This document shows positions 56,109 through 64,000 of a stretch of DNA of 64,000 nt, piece after piece. Origin of the DNA: an uncultured Thalassotalea sp. GTDB taxonomy: Bacteria > Pseudomonadota > Gammaproteobacteria > Enterobacterales > Alteromonadaceae. The stretch covers positions 186,001 to 250,000 of the forward strand of contig CANLNK010000001.1 of assembly GCA_947492575.1 (NCBI GenBank), given 5' to 3'. The notes beneath the pieces are model-generated. The model saw nothing but the letters and a program-made list of their open reading frames with translations. It did not search any database and was not told the DNA's origin. Both the position numbers and the translations under genes were made by a program. Position 1 is the stretch's first letter, and every line of letters starts with the position of its first letter.

Positions 56109-56767
56109 GACATATGATTATGGCTTATGGTCAATGGTGATACTGAACTCAGCAATTTTTATCTTTTTTGCCTTTAGTTTTGTCAAACCAAAAACATCTA
56201 CTGATTGGCGAAGCCTTGGAGCGTTCTCCGCCTTTATTGTTGCCCTATTTACTGAAATGTATGGCTTTCCTTTAACTATCTATTTTCTATCGGGATGGCT
56301 GACGGAGACCTATCCAGAAGTTAACTTCTTTGCGCATGAAAATGGGCACTTATTGCATACTTTCTTTGGTTTTGAAGGTGATGCCCATTGGGACCCATTT
56401 CATATAGCGAGTATGGTATTTATTGTTGCTGGCTTCTTTATGTTGTCTTCAGCATGGAATGTATTACATCACGCGCAAAAAAAATCATCAATTAGCGACC
56501 ACAGGATGGTATGCAAGGTGTCGTCATCCACAGTATGTAGCATTCATTCTAATCATGTTCGGCTTTTTATTGCAGTGGCCGACCATCCCAACACTTGCGA
56601 TGTTTCCAATCTTAGTCGTTGTTTACGTCAAGCTAGCGAAACGCGAAGAAGCACAAGCGATTACTGAATTTGGCTCTGAGTACCACAAGTATATGGAGTC
56701 GACACCAAGTTGGATTCCAAATTTTAATAAGAACATAGAAGGTAAAAATCATGAAAACGTTAGGTAA
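56101..56767 (+). pseudogene. ICMT/PEMT-like membrane methyltransferase, frameshifted
   Basis: Two overlapping frames together make one protein of the isoprenylcysteine carboxyl methyltransferase/PEMT family. The first frame gives membrane helices up to SSAWNVLHHAQKK (near 56478), the second continues NHQLATTGWYARCRHPQYVA, the conserved SAM-binding motif, to the end at 56767. The switch is at a run of eight A (56477-56484). With seven A the frame would be continuous. It is either a real disruption, a slippage-tolerant gene, or a base-call error. If intact it would methylate a small molecule or lipid; such proteins recur in copper operons with unknown role. Confidence 0.75.
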
Positions 56768-57173
56768 ATCAATTCTATTTGTCAGCTCACTATTGGCGGC
56801 CACAAGTTTATTTGCTCAAAACAATGAGCATAAACATGAAGGTGCGAACAATTCTGATATGCATCAAGGCATGGCAATGTCGCATGAAAATATGGAAAAA
56901 ATGCATAAAAAGATGATGGAAATGAAAAAAGAAGTTTTAGCAATTAAATCTGAACAAGATCCTGAAAAGCAAAAAAGAATGATGCATAAACATAGACGTT
57001 CAATGATGAAAATTATGCAGATCATGCATCGAGGTATGGAAGACAAACCTATACATAAACAAATTGCAATGGCTGAACATCATCTGGAAATGATGGAAAA
57101 CATGATGCCGAAAATGAAAGAAAAAATGACAGAAATGAAAGACAAAAAACAAAACCATTCGCACTCACATTAG
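56751..57173 (+). CDS. Periplasmic Met/His-rich protein
   Basis: 140 residues. A signal peptide ends near LFAQNNEHKH. The mature protein is full of Met, His and Lys (MHQGMAMSHENMEKMHKKM and similar), probably one long helical array, with a His-Ser-His tail. This composition suits binding of several Cu(I)/Ag(I) ions, like CopK/PcoE/SilE-type proteins, but I see no direct family match. Its start overlaps the end of the methyltransferase frame. Confidence 0.72.
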   Translation: MKTLGKSILFVSSLLAATSLFAQNNEHKHEGANNSDMHQGMAMSHENMEKMHKKMMEMKKEVLAIKSEQDPEKQKRMMHKHRRSMMKIMQIMHRGMEDKPIHKQIAMAEHHLEMMENMMPKMKEKMTEMKDKKQNHSHSH

Positions 57174-57183
57174 GAGATAAATT

Positions 57184-57555
57184 ATGAGCGATTTAGATCA
57201 TAGAGTTGGCGTTAGAGAGCAGAATTTAGTTGTTCGCAATTTAAGGCTAAGCAATGTCACAGAAGTAAGCTGTGACGAGTTAGTAAAAGAAATTGATCAG
57301 CTTTTTGGTATAGATGAAGTCAGTTACAACATCAAAGAAGGTGAAATACACCTTGCCTATGATGCAGCAAACATAAACCTTGATGGGATTGAGGAAGTTA
57401 TTCGCAAACATGGTGCCGATGTTCATGATGATTGGTGGACGCACACTAAAGAAAGTTACTACAAATTTGTTGATCAGAATGTTAAAGACAACGCTGCTCA
57501 TAAACCGTGGAGTTGTCACAAAGTTCCTCCGGGTGCAAGCCGGAAAAATAAGTAA
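57184..57555 (+). CDS. Heavy-metal-associated-like small protein
   Basis: 123 residues, no signal peptide. The order of predicted strands and helices (LVVRNLRLSNVTEVSCDELV, then DEVSYNIKEGEIHLAYD and IEEVIRKHGADV) is that of the ferredoxin-like HMA fold, but the CxxC metal motif is absent; a single Cys lies in the first loop region. The tail DDWWTHTKESYYKFVDQNVK is Trp- and Tyr-rich. It might be a degenerate chaperone or partner of a transporter. Confidence 0.55.
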   Translation: MSDLDHRVGVREQNLVVRNLRLSNVTEVSCDELVKEIDQLFGIDEVSYNIKEGEIHLAYDAANINLDGIEEVIRKHGADVHDDWWTHTKESYYKFVDQNVKDNAAHKPWSCHKVPPGASRKNK

Positions 57556-57599
57556 GCTTCCAAAGAGCTTGCTCAGTTAATAAGTTAGATGAGGAAAAA

Positions 57600-57953
57600 A
57601 TGATGAAAACATCCAATATTAAAATTCTTCTGTTATTTGTGTTCGGTATCTTTTTAGCGGGTTGTTCCAATACTGCGTTTTATCACAAAAATATGATGAG
57701 GGGCCAAGTGGTTGAGCAGTCTACTGATCGAACTCTGATTTGTATTGGTGCCAAACATGGTGCAGAGGTTGGACAAAAATACAGTGTTATTAGATTCCAT
57801 GAGGAAATTGCGCCGGGTGAAGGTGATGATCCGTACACCATTGAAAAAGTAGGGACTGTTCAAATTACTAAAATTGTGAATGATCACTTCGCAACGGTAA
57901 AACTCCTATCTGGTGACATTGCGGCGAAAGATATGGTGGAACTCGAAGACTAA
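57600..57953 (+). CDS. Putative lipoprotein
   Basis: 117 residues with a lipoprotein signal peptide: LLFVFGIFLAGCSNTAF contains the LAGC lipobox near residue 22, so it should be anchored by acylated Cys. The rest is a small beta-rich domain (VVEQSTDRTLICIGAKHGAE, VGQKYSVIRF, VGTVQITKIVNDHFATVKLL). I do not recognise a family. The RBS GAGGAA is good. Confidence 0.6.
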   Translation: MMKTSNIKILLLFVFGIFLAGCSNTAFYHKNMMRGQVVEQSTDRTLICIGAKHGAEVGQKYSVIRFHEEIAPGEGDDPYTIEKVGTVQITKIVNDHFATVKLLSGDIAAKDMVELED

Positions 57954-57989
57954 TGAAGTGGTGGCGAAAGCCACCACAGGAGAATAACG

Positions 57990-58247
57990 ATGAAACTTAA
58001 TGAAAAAGCTTTTGCGTTGGCTTGTGCCGCCGCCTTTGCCATTGTTTGGGTTGTGTGTTCAGTTCTGGTTATGGTGATGCCAGATATGATGTCCAGTATG
58101 ACTGGAAACATGTTACATACGGATTGGAAAAGTATGGGCTGGCATATGTCCTTTATAGGGGTATTTATTGGTGGTTTTTTGTGGGCGTTATTGATGGGGA
58201 TCACTGGCTGGCTGATCGCTAAAATCTATAATATGCAATCAAGTTAG
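57990..58247 (+). CDS. DUF5676 membrane protein
   Basis: 85 residues with two membrane helices (about 7-30 and 50-78). The phrase KAFALACAAAFAIVWVVCSV and the Met-rich loop MVMPDMMSSMTGNMLHTDW match the small DUF5676 proteins found in copper and silver islands. The loop Met residues could bind Cu(I) or Ag(I). It is the last gene of the metal region. Confidence 0.75.
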   Translation: MKLNEKAFALACAAAFAIVWVVCSVLVMVMPDMMSSMTGNMLHTDWKSMGWHMSFIGVFIGGFLWALLMGITGWLIAKIYNMQSS

Positions 58248-58265
58248 CAGAGAAGGTTAATTTTA

Positions 58266-58640
58266 GTGGAATTATCTCAAGGACATTATTTGAAGCAATG
58301 GTTGGGCAATACATTAATTATTGAGTTAATTGGTGAATTAACCGTTACTGGAATAAACCAATATTTGGAAGAGATTAGTGCTGAGCTATCTTCGGTTAAC
58401 CAGTCTGTTAATTTTATTTTGGATCTATCTTGTTTTAAAGGTGTAGTTGTTAGTAGTTGCTGTAACGTAGAGCCATTAGCAATGCAAATACGGTCTACTG
58501 GAGTGACTTCAGCGAGAAAAGCTATTGTTGGAGATAAGTCAAAAGTTGTTCAAATAGACATAACTGAGTTTCCTGAATGCTCTATCAATAGTACTGAACA
58601 CTTTAGTGATCTGAGTAGCGCGTTAAGGTGGATTCAATGA
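58266..58640 (+). CDS. Hypothetical protein, possibly STAS-like
   Basis: 124 residues beginning at GTG. The pattern LIIELIGELTVTGINQYLEE and VNFILDLSCFKGVVVSSCC is like an STAS/SpoIIAA-type beta-alpha fold, but without a clear conserved Ser-binding motif. Three Cys residues cluster in the middle. It lies between the metal region and the recombinase, and I cannot assign a role. Confidence 0.45.
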   Translation: MELSQGHYLKQWLGNTLIIELIGELTVTGINQYLEEISAELSSVNQSVNFILDLSCFKGVVVSSCCNVEPLAMQIRSTGVTSARKAIVGDKSKVVQIDITEFPECSINSTEHFSDLSSALRWIQ

Positions 58641-58674
58641 TGTCTACAATTCGCCTGATTTTTAAAAAGTATAA

Positions 58675-58792
58675 ACGAAAGTAACGGAATCCGAACTAAA
58701 GTTGGCATTTAGTTACGTTCATGAACGAAATGGATATAGTGGACTTTCGTTCACTTAATTGATAAGGTGTACGAAAGTTATAGGTTTCGTAC
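58675..58792. promoter_or_regulatory. Repeat cluster resembling a res site
   Basis: Five copies of ACGAAA or its complement occur in 118 bases: at 58675, 58725, 58745 (inverted), 58771 and 58785 (inverted). One centre is a perfect dyad CGTTCATGAACG (58716-58727) and another is GTACGAAA with TTTCGTAC at 58769-58792. Such paired half-sites just before a serine recombinase are where resolvases bind their res sites and control their own transcription. Confidence 0.6.
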
Positions 58793-58796
58793 ATAT

Positions 58797-59366
58797 ATGA
58801 AAGTTGGTTTTGCAAGGGTCTCAACGAAAAAGCAAGAATTGAATGTTCAACTGTCCAAATTGGACGAATATGGTTGTGAGAAGATCTTTCAGGGTAAACA
58901 ATCAGGAACTTCAGTTAAAAATGATGAAAAGCTAATGGAGTTAATTGATTTCATTAGGGATGGTGATGAAGTAATTGTTACTCGCCTCGACCGTTTAGGA
59001 CGGTCGTTAAAATCTATTCTTGAGGCTATCGAGAGCATTCACAATAAAGGAGCTTGTCTTAATATTATAGATGGCTCATTAAACACAAATAATAATAACC
59101 CGTTTGCAACAGCAATGATTAACCTATGTGGCGTCTTTGCGCAGCTAGATAGAGATCTTATAAAAGCTAGAACAGCAGAAGGTCGTGAAGAAGCTAAAGC
59201 TAAAGGCAAACACATGGGCAGATTGCCTGCTTTATCAGACAAACAAGCGAAAGAATTATATAAAGATAAATTAAATGGTGAATCGATCTCTGCATTAGCG
59301 AAGAAATATTCTGTTAGCCGCCCCACGGTTCACCGAACTATTGAAAGAATGGAACAAAAGAAATAA
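58797..59366 (+). CDS. Serine recombinase (resolvase/invertase type)
   Basis: 190 residues. The catalytic domain begins MKVGFARVSTKKQELNVQLS with the nucleophile Ser9, and TRLDRLGRSLKS supplies catalytic Arg residues. A long E helix leads to a C-terminal helix-turn-helix (ALAKKYSVSRPTVHRTIERM). It is the size of Tn3-family resolvases and Hin-like invertases. A GTG ten codons upstream is open but would lie inside the repeats at 58769-58792. It is placed between the metal and defence cargo, so it may resolve cointegrates or invert a segment. Confidence 0.92.
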   Translation: MKVGFARVSTKKQELNVQLSKLDEYGCEKIFQGKQSGTSVKNDEKLMELIDFIRDGDEVIVTRLDRLGRSLKSILEAIESIHNKGACLNIIDGSLNTNNNNPFATAMINLCGVFAQLDRDLIKARTAEGREEAKAKGKHMGRLPALSDKQAKELYKDKLNGESISALAKKYSVSRPTVHRTIERMEQKK

Positions 59367-59384
59367 TAAATAAAAGGAGACGTT

Positions 59385-61145
59385 ATGTGGTCTGATAAAG
59401 AATCAAAAATTGATTTCTTAAATTTTAATGAAACGGCTGAGTCAATAAAAGATCTTATAACAGAAAAGGAGTTAATGCCTATTAGTATAGGCGTTTTTGG
59501 TGATTGGGGCGCTGGAAAATCGACGATTCTTGAACTTACTAAGGCTTCTCTGGAAAGCGATGAACAAGAATATATCCAAGTACATTTCGATGCATGGACT
59601 TTCCAAGGGTACGATGACGCTAAAGCGGCGTTACTAGAAACAATTGCATCTACTTTAGTTAAAAAAGCAGCAGACGATAAAAATCTCAGTGCAAAAGCAA
59701 AAGAGTTTGCTGGACGAATAGATAAGATCAGGTTGATGGGGCTGCTAATGGATGGAGGTGCAGCATTAGCGGGTATACCAACTATGGGTGGTATACAGAA
59801 GATCATGGGACTATTCAGTGGTGGTGACGATGATGAACTGGATGTTGGTGATGTAAAAGGTGCTGTAGATGGCGCTATGGATGTCGCGAAGAAAAACAAA
59901 GGTTTAATTAAAGATAAGAAATCATTCTCACCTCCTAAAGAAATTAAAGAATTCCGAAAAGCATATTCTGATCTGTTAAAGGAGTTTGATAAGCCACTTA
60001 TTGTCTATGTCGATAATTTAGATCGCTGCTCTCCGTTTAATGCTATATCGACCCTTGAGGCGATCAGATTATTTCTATTTTTACCCAATACTGCATTTGT
60101 TATTGCCGCTGATGAGGACATGATCCGCTTGGCAGTGCCTGAGTATCACAAAGGTGCATCTCAACGACATCAAACTGATTATTTAGACAAGCTTATTCAA
60201 ATTCCTGTGCATGTACCAAGACCCGGTGTCCTTGAGATTAGGGCATATTTAATGATGCTTACTGCTCAAGACCACGGCGTTACCTATGCGCAATTAGAAA
60301 CGATAAGATGTGCCCTTGAAGAGTCATTAAGGCTGTCGTGGAAACAACCACAAATTACCGTTGACGAGCTACTTCAAGATCACGAGATTGAAAAGCATTC
60401 AGAACTCAGAAGTAAATTTGTAGTTGCTGAGCAGTTAGCTCCACTATTAGCTGAATCCACAAACATTAACGGCAACCCTCGCATAGTTAAGCGATTACTC
60501 AATCAGGTTAAGATGAGAAAGAAAACCGCTCATCGCAGAGGAATGCAGCTTGATGAAAAAACTATCACTAAGCTGGTAATTTTTGAGAGGTGCTTAGGCA
60601 CTCAGGCTACCAACAAGCTTTATGAATTAATTGATAAGGAAAACGGATATCCAAAAGTATTAGCGGATCTTGAAAATTCAGAAGTCGAATTTGACGAAAT
60701 TAATTTACCTGAAGAGTGGAAACTCGACCTAGCTTTTATTGATAAATGGTCGAAATTACCTCCCATGTTCACTGAAATGGATTTGACACCAGCGGCATAT
60801 CTGAGCAGAGAAAGCATTCCAATGGGTGCTGTTAATTCGGTAATGTCTGGAGCCGCTCAAAAACTCGTAGAAGAATTAATGAAGCAAAAGGTAAGGGTCA
60901 GTGGCGTTAACTCTACTGCGATTACCACAACTCCGAAGGAAGAATACATGTCAGTCATGGATGGTTTGATTGAAAACTTTAAGTTGATTGGTGATTGGAC
61001 CGAAAGACCAACAGGCATTTATGGGGCTGTGTTACTTGCCAAGCAGGATGATAAATGTAGCTTAAGTCTTCTTACATTTTTAAAAAGCTTGCCCCGCCAA
61101 AGATGGCTTAATCCAATTTTAAAAGAACTAGAGGGAACTAAGTAA
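59385..61145 (+). CDS. qatA: QatA: KAP-family P-loop ATPase of the Qat defence system
   Basis: 586-residue KAP NTPase. Walker A GDWGAGKST is at about 39-47, Walker B is in KPLIVYVDNLDRCSP near 205, and the sequence AFVIAADEDMIRLAVPEYHK near 235 is the usual KAP segment. The region between Walker A and B contains a glycine-rich helical insert (DGGAALAGIPTMGGIQKIMG) that could touch the membrane. Its three partners immediately downstream (QatB, QueC-like, TatD-like) define the Qat system, shown to protect E. coli from phages. An RBS of AAAAGGAGA precedes it. Confidence 0.93.
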   Translation: MWSDKESKIDFLNFNETAESIKDLITEKELMPISIGVFGDWGAGKSTILELTKASLESDEQEYIQVHFDAWTFQGYDDAKAALLETIASTLVKKAADDKNLSAKAKEFAGRIDKIRLMGLLMDGGAALAGIPTMGGIQKIMGLFSGGDDDELDVGDVKGAVDGAMDVAKKNKGLIKDKKSFSPPKEIKEFRKAYSDLLKEFDKPLIVYVDNLDRCSPFNAISTLEAIRLFLFLPNTAFVIAADEDMIRLAVPEYHKGASQRHQTDYLDKLIQIPVHVPRPGVLEIRAYLMMLTAQDHGVTYAQLETIRCALEESLRLSWKQPQITVDELLQDHEIEKHSELRSKFVVAEQLAPLLAESTNINGNPRIVKRLLNQVKMRKKTAHRRGMQLDEKTITKLVIFERCLGTQATNKLYELIDKENGYPKVLADLENSEVEFDEINLPEEWKLDLAFIDKWSKLPPMFTEMDLTPAAYLSRESIPMGAVNSVMSGAAQKLVEELMKQKVRVSGVNSTAITTTPKEEYMSVMDGLIENFKLIGDWTERPTGIYGAVLLAKQDDKCSLSLLTFLKSLPRQRWLNPILKELEGTK

Positions 61146-61146
61146 T

Positions 61147-62034
61147 ATGGGTACGTTCGCATCGTCAACAGGACCGAATAACAAGAGTCCACTTATTCCA
61201 TCTTGGGCAGAGCAAGGAGATCCAGTCACAATAGAACCTGCATCAGGTACTGATGGGGATGATCAAACTGGCTCTGATAATAATCAAGCTGATGATCAGA
61301 ATGACAATAGCAATGATATTGACAATGACAAGGTTCAACAAGAAATCGGTGGTTCACCTACAGCAACACCGCCTCCAAATAGGTTTGCCAGTGCCAGAAG
61401 AGCATTTGGTAAATATGCACAAACAGGTGGCTCAACCTCAGATCTAAGGCGTTCATTAAAAAGTTACTCTAGAAAAGGCTCTGGCGGAGGTAAAAACACA
61501 AGCCGGAGACTAGCAAGCGGCATAACTGCTGGTTCTGGATTGCTTGGTGTTATGCGTGGCGACACCGTAACGGTTAATAATCAAAGCTTATCATTAGGTG
61601 ATCTAACTGGGCTATCGACTGACCAAGCAATTGACAAAATTGCTAGTCATTTAGCGCCTGATAATGCCGATTCGGATGCTGTAAGAGTTGCGTTGGATTA
61701 CGCACTAGAAGAAGCACTCCCCGATACAGAAGAATTTGACCCAAACAGTTTTACTGACGAAGTTATTCAAGAAGCCATAGGCTGTTATTTAACAGATCTT
61801 ATTTTTCAGGATGTGGTTGAAGGCATGGGCAGAGCTTGGTTTCATGTTGAGCCTGCAAGCAAGCATCATCAAATGGAAGTGGAATTAAGGGAATTAATAA
61901 AAGTGATCACACAAGAGCAGTTAGACAAAGCAACTAATGGTAACCCTAGTACTATCAGCAAGGAAAATATTACTAAAATTCAAGCCGATGCTATTGCAAT
62001 GACGGTTGATGAGTGGGAGAGCTTTGATGACTAA
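61147..62034 (+). CDS. qatB: QatB protein
   Basis: 295 residues. A low-complexity, acidic N-terminal part (GDDQTGSDNNQADDQNDNSN) and a Gly/Ser/Arg-rich segment lead to a conserved C-terminal domain (SDAVRVALDYALEEALPDTE; YLTDLIFQDVVEGMGRAWFH). QatB has no known enzymatic activity and the sequence gives no catalytic motif. It begins one base after qatA stops and overlaps qatC by eight bases. Assignment rests on context and on the C-terminal phrasing. Confidence 0.85.
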   Translation: MGTFASSTGPNNKSPLIPSWAEQGDPVTIEPASGTDGDDQTGSDNNQADDQNDNSNDIDNDKVQQEIGGSPTATPPPNRFASARRAFGKYAQTGGSTSDLRRSLKSYSRKGSGGGKNTSRRLASGITAGSGLLGVMRGDTVTVNNQSLSLGDLTGLSTDQAIDKIASHLAPDNADSDAVRVALDYALEEALPDTEEFDPNSFTDEVIQEAIGCYLTDLIFQDVVEGMGRAWFHVEPASKHHQMEVELRELIKVITQEQLDKATNGNPSTISKENITKIQADAIAMTVDEWESFDD

Positions 62035-63361
62035 TTTTTATTTTAACCATGACCCAGCTAACTTGCCTGACTTTTCTGAAGACTGTCATCCTGTCCAAAT
62101 GTTTCATACGCATCAAAATGACATTACTAAGCACAGCTTAGTGTCAAAGCAATTGCTTCAAACAGTACGTGATTTAGGATTGTATGTAGATGCTGATGCA
62201 ATAGATCTCATAACAATTGCAACTGCCGTTACCGCCGCTGATACGTTTGAATTGAGGGATAATGCAGAAAATGCATGGGCTAGGAAAATGCATTTGCATG
62301 TTCCTGTTACCGATGAGGATATGTGGAATTTTGTAGAGCCTGAACTAAGTTCTTTGCTCAACTTTCTTACAGGCGATCAATGGCAGTTTACGTTTGAAAA
62401 AACAACTATGGCAATGCCAGCTCCTAAGAATAGTGAACAAGCGAAAGCCAAGGCAAAATCACTAATTGGACTCAACTCTGTTTGCCTTTTTTCTGGTGGT
62501 CTTGATAGCGCAGTTGGTGCAATTGACATTTTAAACGGAGAGTCAGATTTAAAGCCTCTTTTAGTTAGCCACGCTTATCGTGGTGATGGTGCGAAACAGG
62601 AAGATATTAAGCATTTATTATCCCCGCCATTCGGCGAATTGTCCTATTCAATGTCTCCTCATATTATCAAGCATTTAGAAGGGAAAACTGACATTAGCAT
62701 GAGGGGAAGAAGCTTCAACTTCCTAGCTATGGCGGTACTTGGTATATCAGCCTTAAGAAATGCTAATTGCGATAGCAGTATTGAAACTATTGTCGTCCCT
62801 GAGAATGGCTATATTTCTATAAATCCACCCCTTACCAGAAGACGGATTGGTAGCCATAGTACTAGAACTACTCATCCTAATTTTCTAAGCAGGCTTGAAT
62901 CTTTGCTTAGAGACACTGGGTTTCATGTCAAATTTGTAAACCCGTATCAATTCAAAACTAAAGGTGAAATGTTAGCGGAATGTGTTGATCAAGACGCAAT
63001 TAGAAAAGCAGTTCCTCTGAGTGTTTCTTGTAGTCATTGGCACAGAGAGCATAAACAGTGTGGGCATTGTGTACCTTGTCTAATACGACGAGCGTCAGTT
63101 TTTCATGCTGGTTTTACACAAGATGCACTATACAAGACAAAGCGGTTGAAAGGGCTTATCAAAGAAAAAGATACGCGTGATGATCTTCAAGCGGTTCAAA
63201 CTGCCATTATCCGGTTGAAACAGACTGACAATTATCGTTCTTGGCTTCGAAAGTCAGGACCAATACCACAAGATAAACATATACGAGAAAAATTAGAATC
63301 AACTATTAAGCGAGGATTGGCAGAGGTTGAATCATTTCTCCAAGCGGATAAATCGTCATGA
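62027..63361 (+). CDS. qatC: QatC: QueC-like protein of the Qat system
   Basis: About 444 residues. The QueC-like part has the PP-loop ATP-pyrophosphatase motif SVCLFSGGLDSAVGAID near 155 and a zinc-type Cys cluster (CSHWHREHKQCGHCVPC) near 335-352. The N-terminal 140 residues are an extra domain not found in QueC. QueC makes 7-cyano-7-deazaguanine; in Qat a related protein or base chemistry is presumed, but not shown by sequence. The ATG at 62027 overlaps the qatB stop by eight bases. A longer open frame from 62006 is less likely. Confidence 0.92.
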   Translation: MTNFYFNHDPANLPDFSEDCHPVQMFHTHQNDITKHSLVSKQLLQTVRDLGLYVDADAIDLITIATAVTAADTFELRDNAENAWARKMHLHVPVTDEDMWNFVEPELSSLLNFLTGDQWQFTFEKTTMAMPAPKNSEQAKAKAKSLIGLNSVCLFSGGLDSAVGAIDILNGESDLKPLLVSHAYRGDGAKQEDIKHLLSPPFGELSYSMSPHIIKHLEGKTDISMRGRSFNFLAMAVLGISALRNANCDSSIETIVVPENGYISINPPLTRRRIGSHSTRTTHPNFLSRLESLLRDTGFHVKFVNPYQFKTKGEMLAECVDQDAIRKAVPLSVSCSHWHREHKQCGHCVPCLIRRASVFHAGFTQDALYKTKRLKGLIKEKDTRDDLQAVQTAIIRLKQTDNYRSWLRKSGPIPQDKHIREKLESTIKRGLAEVESFLQADKSS

Positions 63362-64000
63362 TGGATCTTCATTGCCACGTTGATTTATATCCAGATCATC
63401 AAGAGGTATTGAACGACATAAAAAGCAGTAATTATTACGTGCTATCAGTAACTACGGTGCCTTCAGCATTTGAAGGCACTGTCCAGTTAACAAGTGGTAT
63501 AGAACACTGTAAAACGGCTTTGGGGCTGCACCCTCAACTTGCTCATCTAAGAAAAAATGAATTAGCATTATTCGATAAGCTAGTTAATAGAACTAGATAT
63601 ATTGGAGAAATTGGGCTGGATGGCTCAAAAGGTTACGCTGATTACTTTGATGACCAATTAGAGGTTTTCACACATATTTTAAAAAAATGTGAAGGCTTTG
63701 ATGACAAAATACTAACTATCCATAGTCTTAACGCGACTGATGAAGTACTTGACCAACTTAGGTTACATCCCAATGCTGGTACTTCTATTCTTCATTGGTT
63801 TTTAGGTACTAAGAAGCAAGTGTTAGAAGCCGTCGAGCTAGGCTGTTTTTTTTCTATTGGGCCAGCCATGCTAACTTCAGCCAGAGCTAAAAAAGTAATA
63901 TCGTGGATACCTCAAGATAGGATTTTACTTGAAACTGATGGTCCATTTGCCAAGGTAAAAGGGAAAATATTGTTTCCTTCCGATAGTGATGCTGTCATTG
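63358..64000 (+). CDS. qatD: QatD: TatD-like nuclease, partial (3' end outside the window)
   Basis: The frame is open to the right edge (about 214 residues). Metal-site residues of TatD nucleases are present: the HxH in MDLHCHVDLYPD, Glu in YIGEIGLDG, His in ILTIHSLN, His in ILHWFLG and Asp in LLETDGPFAK. The start overlaps the qatC stop in ATGA. TatD proteins are metal-dependent DNases. With qatA, qatB and qatC just upstream it completes the Qat operon. Only the last few dozen residues should be missing. Confidence 0.9.
   Translation, partial: MMDLHCHVDLYPDHQEVLNDIKSSNYYVLSVTTVPSAFEGTVQLTSGIEHCKTALGLHPQLAHLRKNELALFDKLVNRTRYIGEIGLDGSKGYADYFDDQLEVFTHILKKCEGFDDKILTIHSLNATDEVLDQLRLHPNAGTSILHWFLGTKKQVLEAVELGCFFSIGPAMLTSARAKKVISWIPQDRILLETDGPFAKVKGKILFPSDSDAVI

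Larger units (their letters stand above)
30694..64000. mobile_element. Genomic island inserted in phoH (left end; right end outside)
   Basis: Homology to phoH ends at 30693-30694, inside the P-loop codons. Everything to the right edge is accessory: a second PhoH, unknown genes, copper resistance, a serine recombinase and qatABCD. No integrase or transposase other than that recombinase is in view, so mobility genes probably lie beyond 64000. The first 220 bases of the island contain only short repeats such as CAGACCT (twice within about 20 bases), which might be recombinase sites but are unproven. A Tn7-like element or tyrosine-recombinase island are both possible. Confidence 0.75.

Overview
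The window looks like a chromosomal segment of a marine gammaproteobacterium of the Alteromonadales, perhaps near Colwellia or Thalassotalea. This is inferred from the rplU-rpmA-cgtA, lptD-surA-pdxA-rsmA-apaG-apaH and amgK-murU-djlA gene orders and from moderate to low GC. The species cannot be fixed from sequence reading alone.

Positions 1-29839 are mostly core chromosome. They hold the 5' part of a TonB-dependent receptor gene, an esterase, a periplasmic solute-binding-like protein, ccoG with a PAS/sigma-54 activator and matching promoter elements, ispB, rplU-rpmA, cgtA, folA, rraA, a chemoreceptor, the lptD to apaH operon, amgK-murU-djlA, a DUF3530 protein, rluA and rapA. Wedged between the DUF3530 gene and rluA is a two-gene nucleotide-cyclase plus membrane-effector cassette (24350-25701) that matches the Pycsar anti-phage layout.

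At about 30694 the host phoH gene (PIN-PhoH ATPase) is cut inside its Walker A codons and the reading frame runs into unrelated DNA. From there to the right edge the window appears to be one genomic island that continues beyond 64000. Its left end carries a complete, diverged PIN-PhoH gene (31116-32498) whose P-loop is encoded by a different sequence. It may replace the broken host gene, or form a PhoH2 toxin-antitoxin-like pair with the small ORF just upstream. A cluster of unrecognised genes follows (32693-34977).

Positions 35135-58247 are a large copper-handling region. It holds two CopL-like leader proteins, DUF411, a CusCBA-type RND efflux pump, two PepSY membrane proteins (one fused to a ferredoxin-flavin reductase), CopC, a DUF4198 protein, CopD, two SnoaL-like proteins, a DUF1624 membrane protein, a formyltransferase-like protein, a porin with an acidic/His loop, a dihaem cytochrome c, a MerR regulator with its long-spacer promoter, a CopA-type ATPase, a cupredoxin-like protein, a PII-like protein, DUF2933, a frameshifted ICMT-like methyltransferase and several small Met/His-rich or membrane proteins. 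Together they would move copper out of the cytoplasm and periplasm and change its redox state.

Positions 58675-64000 hold a serine recombinase with a res-like repeat cluster in front of it, then qatA-qatB-qatC-qatD (KAP ATPase, QatB, QueC-like protein, TatD-like nuclease; qatD runs off the edge), a known anti-phage system. The island therefore combines metal resistance with phage defence, and the host carries Pycsar separately. No rRNA, tRNA or CRISPR array was seen.
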